This document shows, in pieces, positions 35,532-44,441 of a stretch of DNA of 64,000 bases. The stretch covers positions 62,001 through 126,000 of the forward strand of contig CBDFLD010000015.1 in the NCBI GenBank assembly GCA_965249005.1, in the 5' to 3' direction. The stretch comes from CBDFLD01 sp965249005. GTDB taxonomy: Bacteria > Acidobacteriota > UBA6911. Position 1 is the stretch's first letter, and the number at the start of each line of letters is the position of its first letter. The position numbers were made by a program, and so were the translations under genes. Below the pieces are notes generated by a model. The model ran no database searches. It was not told the DNA's origin and worked only from the letters and a program-made list of their open reading frames with translations.

Positions 35532-35549
35532 GAATTCAAGGAGGAATTC
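35532..35549 (+). promoter_or_regulatory. Shine-Dalgarno hairpin, predicted CsrA operator (flagellin 2)
   Basis: GAATTC-AAGGAG-GAATTC: six-base-pair stem with the ribosome site AAGGAG as a hexaloop, four bases before the ATG. The stem halves are identical to those before flagellin 1 while the surrounding leader has diverged, so the element itself appears to be kept. Confidence 0.62.
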
Positions 35550-35553
35550 ACTC

Positions 35554-36411
35554 ATGGGATCTTTTAGTATCCTAAACAACATCGCGGGCGTACAAGCTCA
35601 GAACCAACTTAACATCAACAATGTCAACCTTTCGCGTACGTTGCTTCGACTGTCATCCGGAAAGCGGGTCAATTCGGGTGCGGACGATGCGGCCGGTCTG
35701 CAAATTGCCGACAGCTTGCGCGCGAACATACGTGCTCTGGATCAGGCAGTCCGTAACGCCAACGACGGAATCTCCGTATCCCAGATCGCGGACGGTGCGC
35801 TCGCAGAGGTCTCGAACCTCTTGATTCGCGCCTTCACCCTCGCGGAATCCGCGGCAACGGAAACCGTGGACTCCACTTCGCGGGCATCACTGAACGCGGA
35901 GTTCACGTCGATCGAAGCGGAGATCGCCCGTATCGCAACACAGACCAACTTCAATGGTCAGGGGATTTTCACCACCGCGGGACTGAACGGATCCCTGAGT
36001 GTGTTCGTCGGTGATACAAGTGGGAGCAGTTCGATCTCGGTCACGATCAATACGATCACGACCAGTGGTTCCACCGTCACCGCCCTGGGCGGACAGAACC
36101 TCACGACCATCGACCTGACCACGCAGGCCGCCGCCGCTACCGCTCTCGACGCGCTCAAGAACGTCCTAGACGGTGTGGCCAACAATCGTGCGGACATTGG
36201 CGCCGGCATCAACCGACTCCAATCTTCGGTAGCGGTTCTGCAGTCCCAATCACAAAACACGCAAGCGGCGGAATCAACCATCCGAGACGCCAACATTGCA
36301 GAGGAAGTGGCCAACCTGACCAGATTCCAGATTCTAGCTCAGTCTGGAATCGCGGCCCTGGCACAGGCCAACGGCAGCGCTCAGAACGTGTTGTCCCTGC
36401 TCCGGGCCTAA
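35554..36411 (+). CDS. fliC: Flagellin 2 (intact)
   Basis: 285-residue flagellin, the filament subunit exported by the flagellar type III system. N-terminal D0/D1 (MGSFSILNNIAGVQAQNQL, ARTLRLSSGKR-like segment, GADDAAGLQIADSLRANIRA) and C-terminal D1/D0 (ADIGAGINRLQSSVAVLQSQ, ANLTRFQILAQSGIAALAQ, NVLSLLRA) are complete; the surface D2/D3 region is minimal (about 60 Ser/Thr-rich residues), leaving many possible O-glycosylation sites for the Maf/nonulosonic system. Served by its own FliA promoter and a terminator. It is the only intact filament gene in the window. Confidence 0.95.
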   Translation: MGSFSILNNIAGVQAQNQLNINNVNLSRTLLRLSSGKRVNSGADDAAGLQIADSLRANIRALDQAVRNANDGISVSQIADGALAEVSNLLIRAFTLAESAATETVDSTSRASLNAEFTSIEAEIARIATQTNFNGQGIFTTAGLNGSLSVFVGDTSGSSSISVTINTITTSGSTVTALGGQNLTTIDLTTQAAAATALDALKNVLDGVANNRADIGAGINRLQSSVAVLQSQSQNTQAAESTIRDANIAEEVANLTRFQILAQSGIAALAQANGSAQNVLSLLRA

Positions 36412-36445
36412 ACCTAGTCCCATCGAGTCAGGAAACTCAAAAAAG

Positions 36446-36485
36446 GGACACGGCCCGCCTTTAGGCGGCCGTGTCCTCCCTTGAT
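36446..36485 (+). terminator. Strong terminator hairpin after flagellin 2
   Basis: GGACACGGCCCGCC, loop TTTA, GGCGGCCGTGTCC (36446-36476) pair over 13 bases with one bulged C, preceded by an A-run (CTCAAAAAAGGG) and followed by TCCCTTGATTTC. It separates flagellin 2 from the flaG promoter. Confidence 0.7.
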
Positions 36486-36490
36486 TTCAT

Positions 36491-36517
36491 TAAACCCAAG
36501 GCATCCAGAGCCGATAT
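36491..36517 (+). promoter_or_regulatory. Predicted sigma-28 (FliA) promoter of flaG-fliD-fliS
   Basis: TAAA (36491-36494), 15 bases, GCCGATAT (36510-36517): canonical spacing and seven of eight -10 matches. The flaG ATG is at 36610 behind TAAGGAGGAAACC. Confidence 0.7.
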
Positions 36518-36609
36518 GAAAAAGGAGACTCGGCCCAGGTGACGGATTCACGAATATCGTAATCCTCATTGCCAGTCTATGTGAGGCCAATTGCCGTAAG
36601 GAGGAAACC

Positions 36610-37008
36610 ATGAGTGGTGACATCTCCCTCCTAGCAGCCTCCCCTCCGCTAAGGAATCAGATGGATCCCGGCGCGCCCAAACGCGATTCAGCCGTTAAGT
36701 TTGGTGAGGATCGCCTTCGTGCCGCTAGCACGAGTATCGACGGACCGGAACCGAGCGCGCAGAATCTTGAAGAATCCCCCAAAGAAGCAGCGGAGACAAG
36801 GCCCCCCTCTGCCCGGTCGGATTCACCGGGTGATCTACGAAACAACAGGACGGGAATCTCGTTCACGCGAAACCTGGAAACCGGAAAGATGTACCTCGAA
36901 ATAACCGACAGGAAAACCGGAGAGGTCATCCATAAGATTCCCAAGCAGTATCTCGAATCTGCGGATGGGAGCGGGTCCTCAGGAAATCAACTGAACGAGC
37001 TTGTTTAA
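36610..37008 (+). CDS. flaG: FlaG-family protein
   Basis: 132 residues. The N-terminal 75 are charged, Pro/Glu/Ser-rich and probably disordered; the C-terminal FlaG domain reads NRTGISFTRNLETGKMYLEI and ends TGEVIHKIPKQYLES. FlaG proteins influence filament length and are usually encoded beside fliD, as here. The stop codon lies inside the first unit of a 14-base tandem repeat. Confidence 0.85.
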   Translation: MSGDISLLAASPPLRNQMDPGAPKRDSAVKFGEDRLRAASTSIDGPEPSAQNLEESPKEAAETRPPSARSDSPGDLRNNRTGISFTRNLETGKMYLEITDRKTGEVIHKIPKQYLESADGSGSSGNQLNELV

Positions 37009-37052
37009 ACGGGCTTGTTTAAACGGGCTTGTTTAAACGGGCTTGTTTAAAC
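36997..37052 (+). repeat. Four tandem 14-base repeats between flaG and fliD
   Basis: Three perfect copies of GGGCTTGTTTAAAC (37011-37052) follow one copy with a single difference (GAGCTTGTTTAAAC, 36997-37010) that contains the end of flaG. Each unit holds the palindrome GTTTAAAC. The array ends 21 bases before the fliD ATG. Expansion or loss of units would alter flaG-fliD spacing and the fliD leader without touching either reading frame. Confidence 0.95.
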
Positions 37053-37073
37053 GGGAAGGAACGCGACCTTATT

Positions 37074-38477
37074 ATGTCATCGGTGAACTTCGTCGGCGGC
37101 GGATTGGATGTGCTGGGAATCGTCGACAATCTCATCTTCGTCGAACGAGAGCCCATACGAAGACTCGAAAAACAGAGTCAGAGTTTTCAGAGCAGGGTCT
37201 CCGCATTCCAGGACTTCAATTCGAAACTGCTGGCGCTCAAGACGAGTATCGACAGCGCGCTTTTCAAGGACGAAACAGTCCCGCTGAACTTACCCACCAG
37301 TTTCGCCAACCGTCTCCAAAAGAGCGTTTTCACCCTGCGAACGGCGTCCTCTTCAGACGAAACCATCTTGACGGCGGCGGCGGACAAAGGGGCCACGGCT
37401 GGCAACTATTCCGTAACAGTAAGCGCGCTTGCGAGTTTCGATGCTCACGCTTCCAACAACTTTGCTTCCGATACCACAACAACGTCCAAGGAAGGGACGT
37501 TGATCATACAGAAGGGTACGGAGACGGCCGTTACCATCACGGTGGATTCCACGAACAATACCCTTCAGGGAATCAAGAGCGCAATCAACAATGAGAACGC
37601 GGGTTTCACGGCCAGCATCATCAACGACGGCAGTGCGACCCCCTATAAACTCGTGCTCACAAGCGATGATTCCGGAACCGCAAATGCTCTGACGATCACC
37701 AATAATCTTACGTCGGGCTCGGGACAAGACCTGACCCTGGCGGAAACCGTCACGGCGGCGGACGCCTCGCTCACCGTCAACGGAGTCAGTATTACGAAGA
37801 GCTCCAACACAGTCTCGGACGCGATTGAAGGTGTCACTCTGAATCTGGAGACGGTGTCCGCTACAACGGTCACTGTCTCGGTAGACCGAGATCTGGATTC
37901 CGTGGTAGAGGGCATCAAGGACGTCGTCGAGAAATTTAACGCGGTCAATTCGTTCATAGGTGCCCAATTCAGTTTCGATGCCAGCAAGGAAACGTCAGGG
38001 GTTCTCTCCGGAGACAGTACCTTGCGGAGTGCGCAATCCGAGCTCCAATCTCTCATCACAAAGTCGATCAGCAACAGCCTGGGAAGCCTGGAGATCATTG
38101 GACAGGTCGGCATCTCCTTCAACAGTGATGGCAGTCTCAGTTTGGATGAAACTGAACTTCGAGATGCATTGGAATCGAACTTTCAAGACGTGCCCGCGCT
38201 TCTTCTCGGCGAGGATGCCACGGGGAGCATTTTTTTTGAGCTGCAAGCCGCTTTGAAGAACCTCACCGATCCTTTGGACGGGGCGGTCTTTCGAGCTCAG
38301 AACGGAGTCCAAAAAAACATAGACCAACTTGCAGAGCAGATCGCCGATATGGATGAGCGACTGGAGGTTCGGAGAGAATTGCTGACCCTGGAGTTTGCTC
38401 GGGCCGATGCCGCCCTCAAGCAGCTCAGTACCCTTCAAGCCAGCCTCTCCAACCAGCTAGCCGCGATCCCTAGTTAA
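37074..38477 (+). CDS. fliD: Flagellar filament cap protein FliD
   Basis: 467 residues. FliD forms the cap under which flagellin folds at the filament tip. The N-terminal domain (VNFVGGGLDVLGIVDNLIFVE, PIRRLEKQSQSFQSRVSAFQ) and the C-terminal coiled coil (QNGVQKNIDQLAEQIADMDE) flank central Thr/Ser-rich beta domains, as in the family. ATG 37074 is chosen because SSVNFVGGGLD matches other FliD N-termini; the nearest ribosome site, GGAAGGA, is unusually far (13 bases). Followed by fliS after 28 bases. Confidence 0.93.
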   Translation: MSSVNFVGGGLDVLGIVDNLIFVEREPIRRLEKQSQSFQSRVSAFQDFNSKLLALKTSIDSALFKDETVPLNLPTSFANRLQKSVFTLRTASSSDETILTAAADKGATAGNYSVTVSALASFDAHASNNFASDTTTTSKEGTLIIQKGTETAVTITVDSTNNTLQGIKSAINNENAGFTASIINDGSATPYKLVLTSDDSGTANALTITNNLTSGSGQDLTLAETVTAADASLTVNGVSITKSSNTVSDAIEGVTLNLETVSATTVTVSVDRDLDSVVEGIKDVVEKFNAVNSFIGAQFSFDASKETSGVLSGDSTLRSAQSELQSLITKSISNSLGSLEIIGQVGISFNSDGSLSLDETELRDALESNFQDVPALLLGEDATGSIFFELQAALKNLTDPLDGAVFRAQNGVQKNIDQLAEQIADMDERLEVRRELLTLEFARADAALKQLSTLQASLSNQLAAIPS

Positions 38478-38505
38478 GGGCCAACTACAAACAAAGGAGC
38501 GTTGG

Positions 38506-38991
38506 ATGTCGAACAAGCGCCAGGCCAGTCAATACCAGGAGGTGGAGATCAAGACATCCACTCCGACCGAACTCGTGGTTCTTCTCTACGACGCATCGCT
38601 CGCAAATTTGCAAGAAGCGCGAAACTACATTCGAGAAGGGAGTATTGCCGATCGCGGCCGTTGTTTGAACAAGGTAATGGCGATCTTGACGGAGCTACAA
38701 GCAACACTCAATTTCGAGGCCGGTGGCGAAATCGCGATGGCACTGGATCAATTGTACGCCTACATCAAGGATCGCGTGTTCCAGGCCAACCTCCACCAGG
38801 ATCCCGAACCCCTGTCGGAGGTCTCAAAGCTCATGGATGGTTTACGCGAGGCTTGGGTAGAAGTCGCTCGGTCCGAGCGCCATGCCAGAGCTACCGAATC
38901 CACCGCTCAGAGCAAGTCTCTGGCCATGAGCCTACCGAAGCTTGATAGCGCCGTGAACACTCAAACCGAAGGGGTCAATATCACGGGATAA
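38506..38991 (+). CDS. fliS: Flagellin export chaperone FliS
   Basis: 161 residues. The four-helix FliS fold is visible: QYQEVEIKTSTPTELVVLLYD at the N-terminus, then DRGRCLNKVMAILTELQATL and YAYIKDRVFQANLHQDPEPL. FliS binds the C-terminal D0 of unfolded flagellin to stop premature assembly. The last 35 residues are a Ser/Thr-rich extension beyond the usual length. It follows fliD behind AAAGGAGCG. Confidence 0.92.
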   Translation: MSNKRQASQYQEVEIKTSTPTELVVLLYDASLANLQEARNYIREGSIADRGRCLNKVMAILTELQATLNFEAGGEIAMALDQLYAYIKDRVFQANLHQDPEPLSEVSKLMDGLREAWVEVARSERHARATESTAQSKSLAMSLPKLDSAVNTQTEGVNITG

Positions 38992-39037
38992 CCCCGGAAA
39001 ACGCAGGATAACCCCCGGGCAAGCCTGTGGACGAACG

Positions 39038-39466
39038 ATGGACCAGGCGATAGGCGAAATACAGCGGGCGCAGCAACTTTACCAGGATCTCGAGGCTCGC
39101 CTCCAATCGCAGCAGAAGCGACTGCGATCACGATGGGCTGATCCGGACGATGCCGGTGAGATACCTCTCATTGAGGACATCGCGCCGATCTTGGAGTTGG
39201 AGTCCCGGCTAGCTCACCTGGTGCGCGCCGCTTCCACCGCAGCACCGGATGTGGCCCGTACACAGGCTCTGCACACGTGCTTCGAGCGGCTGCGTACTCA
39301 AATCCAGCGCTTGCTGGCAATCAGCTTGGAAAACGAGTCGATTTTGAGGGAAGCTCGAACCGTCAGTCATCGATTGATCCAGGAGCTAAACCGAGGCGCA
39401 AAGTACATCCAGAGCGTGCGCGGTCCACGGGAAACGCAACCTCGATTCGTGGACTCCCAGCTGTAG
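39038..39466 (+). CDS. Putative FliT/FlgN-type flagellar chaperone
   Basis: 142 residues, almost entirely helical and rich in Arg, Gln and Leu (AQQLYQDLEARLQSQQKRLRS, LRTQIQRLLAISLENESILR). The end, SHRLIQELNRGAKYIQSVRG, resembles the closing helix of FlgN/FliT-type export chaperones. The position straight after fliS is where fliT sits in many bacteria. No single diagnostic motif exists, so the assignment rests on shape and context. Confidence 0.55.
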   Translation: MDQAIGEIQRAQQLYQDLEARLQSQQKRLRSRWADPDDAGEIPLIEDIAPILELESRLAHLVRAASTAAPDVARTQALHTCFERLRTQIQRLLAISLENESILREARTVSHRLIQELNRGAKYIQSVRGPRETQPRFVDSQL

Positions 39467-39504
39467 GTCTCTCCAACCGCAATTCGACAAACCAGGTTCT
39501 TTCC

Positions 39505-41430
39505 TTGGTCGGATCCAAACAACATTTGGCAGCCAATCTCAATCTGCTCCACGGCAGCCAGCCGAAACTGGCCGAGGCGCTGGAACGGTTGTCTCCCTCG
39601 GGTGTGGAGATCATCCCTGCCGTTTCTGGACACCCCACGGCAAGTGTTCGCACGGATCCAGCGGGCTCGGCTCGGACTCTTCACAGTCGATTCGATCCAG
39701 TCAAGGAAGCCTCAGAGTTGATCGCCAAGACCGACCTCGACGGAGCCGACTACTTTGTTTTCTTGGGATTCGGGTTGGGTTATGGGCCAGACGCTCTATT
39801 GGACCTGCGGAGCTATCGAGAAGCTAGAATCTTTGTCGTCGAGTCCAATCTGTCTATTCTCCGGGCCGCCTTCGAGCACCGGGATCTTCACAGGATTCTC
39901 ACACAGCCCGGCCTCCACTTTGCCTGGCCCCTGTCCACGAGCGCACTGTCGGAACAGTGGCGTCAGTTCTTCGATCCCGTCCACGCACGCAAAAATGTTT
40001 TTCTCGTCCACCCGCCGGCTCTGGCCCTGGACCCTGCACGTTATCGTCTGGTCGCGGAAGTCATACAAAGCGAAACGTTTCAGATATTCACCGACATCAA
40101 TACGCTCTTGGAAAAGCAGGGATCCTTTCTCGACAATTTTGCCGACAACATTCCCCGGGCGCTGCGATCTCCGGGCGTGAGAGACTTCGAAGGTGCTTTC
40201 TCGAACATACCCGCCATCCTCGTCTCCGCAGGTCCTTCGCTCGATCGCAACATCCAAGAGATGCGCCGAGCTGAGAATCGAGCGCTCGTCATCTCTACCG
40301 ATACGGCGCTGCGGCCCCTCAGAGATGCCGGGATTGTGCCACATTTCGTTGTTACGGCGGATCCTTCTCACGAGAACTATCGCCACCTGAAAGAGTCCCG
40401 CAGTACGGGTTCTCTTCTGATTGCCGAGGTCACCGCGTTTCCGGAATCATTTTCGCTCTTCGAAGGCCGGACCGTCACTTGCACTTTCGAGAACAGCAGC
40501 CTTCGGACTCTGACCGAGCTCCTGGGAAACAAGGGTTCGCTGAAGGCTTGGGGATCGGTTGCGACCATGGCTCTCGACTTTGCGCTAAAAACAAAGTGCG
40601 ACCCTATCATTCTCGTGGGTCAGGATCTTGCCTATTCCAAGGGTCGGTCCTATTGTTCTGGTGTGTATTTTCTGGATCAATGGTTTGCAGAGACGACACT
40701 GCCCGATACCTGGGATCAAAGGTGGAAAGAATTGGCCCGCCGCTGCAAGACCCTGCAGAGCTCGGATATTTTTGGACGAGAAGTAGAAACGACGGACAAG
40801 CTGACTGCTTACTGGCATTGGATCACCCGCGAGCTCGAATGCCATCGAGCGGTTCGTTTCATCAACGCCACGGAAGGGGGAATCGTAGCCAACGGACCGG
40901 ACATCATGAGCCTCCGAGATACGCTGCATCATCTTCCCACCCAACGTTCACTGCGACAAATGGTGGATGAGATCTTCGAAGCTGCTCGTGCCGATAGGCC
41001 GCACCCTGGTTCGGAGCTTCTGGTCACCGCCCGAAAGGAAGCTTCCGCCATCCGCCGGATTCTCGAACTGGGACTGAGGCAGTGTCGCGCGACCCCGGGC
41101 AAGCCACAGAGCCATGTTTTGAAGGATCTCGATTCCTTCAAGGAGTCTATCTACAGGCACCGGACTGTCGCGCCTTTGCTGGACTGCATGAACCAGTCGG
41201 GCAACATCCATTTTCTTCGTGGCAGGCCGAGCCTGAAGGCGACCCCGCACGGCGGCGTCGATCCGAGTGAGGAGATTAGTCGTCTATACCGGGAGTACTT
41301 TGAAAGTGTAGGGGGGGCGTTGAACAAGCTGCAGGCTATCCTAGAAAGACTCGACACAGGATCTCAACCTTCCGATCGCCCGGCCTCCGAGTCCTCTCCC
41401 GTCGCAGACCGGATTGTCTCCAGCAACTGA
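39505..41430 (+). CDS. Maf-type flagellin glycosyltransferase (DUF115, MptE-like)
   Basis: About 641 residues. The central DUF115/Maf domain is clear: AILVSAGPSLDRNIQEM, LVISTDTALRPLRDAGIVPHFVVTADPS and IILVGQDLAYSKGRSY. Motility-associated factors of Campylobacter, Helicobacter, Aeromonas and Clostridium attach pseudaminic or legionaminic acids to flagellin. It lies just after the flagellin/fliD/fliS set and across from a nonulosonic acid operon, which fits. The frame is open back to 39277, but that part overlaps the preceding gene by 190 bases; no ATG or GTG lies after 39466, so TTG 39505 (CAGG upstream) is my best start and is uncertain. Its 3' end overlaps the kinase gene on the other strand by 67 bases. 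Confidence 0.85.
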   Translation: MVGSKQHLAANLNLLHGSQPKLAEALERLSPSGVEIIPAVSGHPTASVRTDPAGSARTLHSRFDPVKEASELIAKTDLDGADYFVFLGFGLGYGPDALLDLRSYREARIFVVESNLSILRAAFEHRDLHRILTQPGLHFAWPLSTSALSEQWRQFFDPVHARKNVFLVHPPALALDPARYRLVAEVIQSETFQIFTDINTLLEKQGSFLDNFADNIPRALRSPGVRDFEGAFSNIPAILVSAGPSLDRNIQEMRRAENRALVISTDTALRPLRDAGIVPHFVVTADPSHENYRHLKESRSTGSLLIAEVTAFPESFSLFEGRTVTCTFENSSLRTLTELLGNKGSLKAWGSVATMALDFALKTKCDPIILVGQDLAYSKGRSYCSGVYFLDQWFAETTLPDTWDQRWKELARRCKTLQSSDIFGREVETTDKLTAYWHWITRELECHRAVRFINATEGGIVANGPDIMSLRDTLHHLPTQRSLRQMVDEIFEAARADRPHPGSELLVTARKEASAIRRILELGLRQCRATPGKPQSHVLKDLDSFKESIYRHRTVAPLLDCMNQSGNIHFLRGRPSLKATPHGGVDPSEEISRLYREYFESVGGALNKLQAILERLDTGSQPSDRPASESSPVADRIVSSN

Positions 41431-43586
41431 CTTGCCTTAATGGGTTTCGTCACGTACGCATCCATACCTGCGTCGAGGCAGCGCTCTCGATCCCCTTTCA
41501 TGGCATGGGCCGTCATCGCGATGATTGGAATGTGCTCCTGCGTACTCCGTTCGTTGTCTCGGATAGCCTGAGTGGTCTCCAATCCTCCCAGTTCCGGCAT
41601 TTGCACATCCATCAGGATGACGTCGAATACACTCGCTTCTAGTGCCTCGAGTGCCAGTCGTCCATTGTCGGCCACCTCGACCGTGTGCCCTGCCTTCTCT
41701 AGAATGCGCACAGCCAGCTTCTGATTGACAAGATTGTCTTCGGCCAGCAAAATCCGGAGACTCCTTTGTTGTTCCCTCAGAGAGTGACGCGTGATCAGCG
41801 GCGTACTCTCCTGACTCTCCGCCCCGGCGCTCAACGCCATCAGCAGGATTCGCTTGAGCTCCGACGGCTTCACCGGCTTGGTGAGGTACGCCTCAACTCC
41901 CAGTTTCCGACATCGAGCGGCATCGCCCCTGGAACCGGTTGACGTTAGAAGGACGATCTTTGCGCCCTCGAGCTCGCGTTCCTTCCTGATCGATTCGGCC
42001 AGGGCGAACCCATCCGGTTCTCCCATATGAACGTCGATGAGGGCCAGCGAAAATGGATCTCCCGCCTTCGCGGCCAGGCGCAGTTGGTTCACACACTCGT
42101 TCGCATCGCCCACCGGCGTCGGCTGCGTTCCCCACGATTGCAAGGTCTCGGTAAAGAATCTCCTTGTCGTGGCATGGCTCTCCGCGACCAGGACCCGTCT
42201 ATTGACCAGCAATGGAGATTCCAAGACGATGGGTGCCGCTTCGGCCAACTTGGGAAGCGCAAACTCGACCTTGAAATGAAACGTGCTGCCTTCGCCCACC
42301 TGGCTCTCGACCCACAGGTTTCCCTGCATCAGCTCTACCAACTGGGTGGAAATGGCCAGGCCGAGTCCGGTGCCGCCATACTTTCGCGTTGTGGAACCGT
42401 CCGATTGAGTAAAGGGTTCGAAGATCAGGCTCAGCTTCTGCGCGTCAATGCCGATGCCTGTGTCGGCAACCTTGAAGTGCAAGCACACCTTTGATCCGGT
42501 CTGCGACAACACGTCCACCTGCACGATCACTTCGCCCTTCGCGGTGAACTTGATGGCGTTTCCAACCAAATTGAAGATGATCTGTCGGAGCCGTCCGGGG
42601 TCCCCTGTGAGAATCGAAGGCACTTCCGGTTGTACCCGGTAGGCTAACTCCAATCCTTTTTCGTGCGCCCGCACGCCCAGCGTCTTGAGTGTGTCACCGA
42701 GATTGTCACGCAAGTCGAAATCAATGGGGTCCAACGTCAGTTTCCCTGCTTCGATTTTGGAGAAGTCCAAGATGTCGTTTATCAAGGACAACAGTGAATC
42801 GGCAGAGAGTTTGACCGTGTTCAAATACTCTGCTTGCTCCGGCGTCAGATCGGTGTCTAGCGCCAGGTCGGTCATCCCCATGATCCCGTTCATGGGAGTC
42901 CGAATCTCATGGCTCATGTTGGCCAGAAACTCACTCTTGGCTTGATTTGCCGATTCGGCATCCTTGCGTGCCTTTTCGAGTTCCCCGGTCCTGATCTCAA
43001 CCAATCGCTCGAGGTTCTGGTTCTGGCTCCGGATCTTTTGATGTAAAACACTGCCTTCCATTGCATAGGCGATGTTTCGGACAAGGATGGAAAGCAAGCT
43101 CTTGGATACTTCTCCGACGCTGCGGCGGTCTCGGTTGAGTAGTCCAACGAACATGCCCAGAATGCTAGAGCGTGTGGACAGGACGTGCAAAACACCGGTT
43201 TGACTTTGCTCCCGGCATGGGATCAAAACCGTGCGCTTTTCTCGGACAGCCCAGCCAAAGTTACCTTCCGCTATTTCACCATCCACGAGTTCCTGGATTA
43301 GTTCGCGTTTGGATTCGGGTTGGCACGCCGTCAGGACAAAGTCCGCGTCCATTTCGTTGACCATTAGCAGCGCCATTGCCTCAAACGGCATCAGCCTCTC
43401 GAGGCACATCCGAGTTGTCGTGAGGATGTCGTTGGAATCCTGACCTGCATCCACGTTACCCCGAATATTGCCAAGCGATGCCACCATCTCCAGAGAGTCC
43501 AGTATCCACTGGTTGATTTCTTCAAGATACTCGACACGGACTTCCAGATCGCACAGATGGCCCATGTTGGAAGTTGTTGACGGCAT
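41364..43586 (-). CDS. Hybrid sensor histidine kinase with two receiver domains
   Basis: 740 residues, no membrane helix, so cytoplasmic. Residues about 45-190 look like a GAF-type sensor; a coiled coil follows; HisKA has FLANMSHEIRTPMNGIMGM with the phospho-histidine; the ATPase domain has NLVGNAIKFT (N box) and KYGGTGLGLAIS (G box). Receiver 1 (LALIDVHMGEPDGFALAE, YLTKPVKP) and receiver 2 (LLAEDNLVNQKLA, VILMDVQMPELGG, YVTKPIKA) both retain the phospho-acceptor aspartate. The partner is unknown. It lies three bases after an HDOD gene, in a regulatory cluster beside the flagellar genes. Confidence 0.92.
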   Translation of the reverse strand: MPSTTSNMGHLCDLEVRVEYLEEINQWILDSLEMVASLGNIRGNVDAGQDSNDILTTTRMCLERLMPFEAMALLMVNEMDADFVLTACQPESKRELIQELVDGEIAEGNFGWAVREKRTVLIPCREQSQTGVLHVLSTRSSILGMFVGLLNRDRRSVGEVSKSLLSILVRNIAYAMEGSVLHQKIRSQNQNLERLVEIRTGELEKARKDAESANQAKSEFLANMSHEIRTPMNGIMGMTDLALDTDLTPEQAEYLNTVKLSADSLLSLINDILDFSKIEAGKLTLDPIDFDLRDNLGDTLKTLGVRAHEKGLELAYRVQPEVPSILTGDPGRLRQIIFNLVGNAIKFTAKGEVIVQVDVLSQTGSKVCLHFKVADTGIGIDAQKLSLIFEPFTQSDGSTTRKYGGTGLGLAISTQLVELMQGNLWVESQVGEGSTFHFKVEFALPKLAEAAPIVLESPLLVNRRVLVAESHATTRRFFTETLQSWGTQPTPVGDANECVNQLRLAAKAGDPFSLALIDVHMGEPDGFALAESIRKERELEGAKIVLLTSTGSRGDAARCRKLGVEAYLTKPVKPSELKRILLMALSAGAESQESTPLITRHSLREQQRSLRILLAEDNLVNQKLAVRILEKAGHTVEVADNGRLALEALEASVFDVILMDVQMPELGGLETTQAIRDNERSTQEHIPIIAMTAHAMKGDRERCLDAGMDAYVTKPIKASQLLETIRSATGEDSEAGRSEG

Positions 43587-43589
43587 GTT

Positions 43590-44441
43590 TCAGTCGCTCT
43601 CGAAGATCATTTGGACAGCATCTCTGTATTGACGTTCGGCTTGCTTGAGAGCGGGAGACAGAACACTGGTAGAAAGCGTGAGCTGATCCCAGGCGAGGGG
43701 ATCCATGGGAGGCACGAACTTCTCCCCGCTGCTTCCCAACTCCATCGTGTGCGCCACGATGTCGGCCACGTGAACAATTGATACGTCAATAGGAAACTTC
43801 TTCGCCTGACCCGGCGTATGATGAAACGCCACGACTTCATCCAAATGAGGCGGCAGTTTCCACGCCCGCATCAAGGCAGCCCCAACTGCCGAATGCGTAT
43901 AACCGAATTCTTCCCCTTCGACCTTGTGCAGCAGCTCACCTGTGGCGCGGCACCGATGCAGAGCCGTGCGGGCATTCGCGGGTTTCTTGATGTAAAGTAG
44001 CAGGCGACCGATATCGTGCAGCATCCCAGCCACAAAGAAGCGTTCGACATTCGCCTCCTGGTGGTACGTCGCAAGAATTCGAGCTATGACTCCGCACGCG
44101 ACACTGTGACGCCAGAAACTCTCCATCGTGATCAGGTTTTCAGGGATTTGCTTGAATACGGAGGTCACGGTCGTCGCCAGAGCCAGGTCCCGGATCTGCT
44201 GCGTTCCCACAACAGTGATCGCCCGCGGAATGGAATCCACAGGGGAAGAGAAATTGAAGAACGAGCTGTTGGCAATACTCAATAGTCGGGCACAAAGACC
44301 CGGATCTTCGCTCAGAATGGCTGCTATGTCCGCCATGGAAGTATTCGGGCTATTTACGGCTTCGTTGATCCGGGCGAACAATACCGGCAAAGACGGTACT
44401 TCGATGGACCCCGTGGCTACTGGGGGGGCTTCAACGGGCAT
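43590..44441 (-). CDS. HDOD-domain protein
   Basis: 283 residues with one HDOD domain: LPSLPVLFARINEAVNSPNT, LARLLSIANSSFFNF-like helix and SIPRAITVVGTQQIRDLALA, then HSVACGVIARILATYH and FVAGMLHDIGRLLLY with a partial HD motif. HDOD proteins are non-catalytic or weakly catalytic relatives of HD phosphodiesterases that often assist signalling and motility. It overlaps the upstream small gene by 11 bases and is followed after three bases by the hybrid kinase, so the three form one unit. Confidence 0.88.
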   Translation of the reverse strand: MPVEAPPVATGSIEVPSLPVLFARINEAVNSPNTSMADIAAILSEDPGLCARLLSIANSSFFNFSSPVDSIPRAITVVGTQQIRDLALATTVTSVFKQIPENLITMESFWRHSVACGVIARILATYHQEANVERFFVAGMLHDIGRLLLYIKKPANARTALHRCRATGELLHKVEGEEFGYTHSAVGAALMRAWKLPPHLDEVVAFHHTPGQAKKFPIDVSIVHVADIVAHTMELGSSGEKFVPPMDPLAWDQLTLSTSVLSPALKQAERQYRDAVQMIFESD

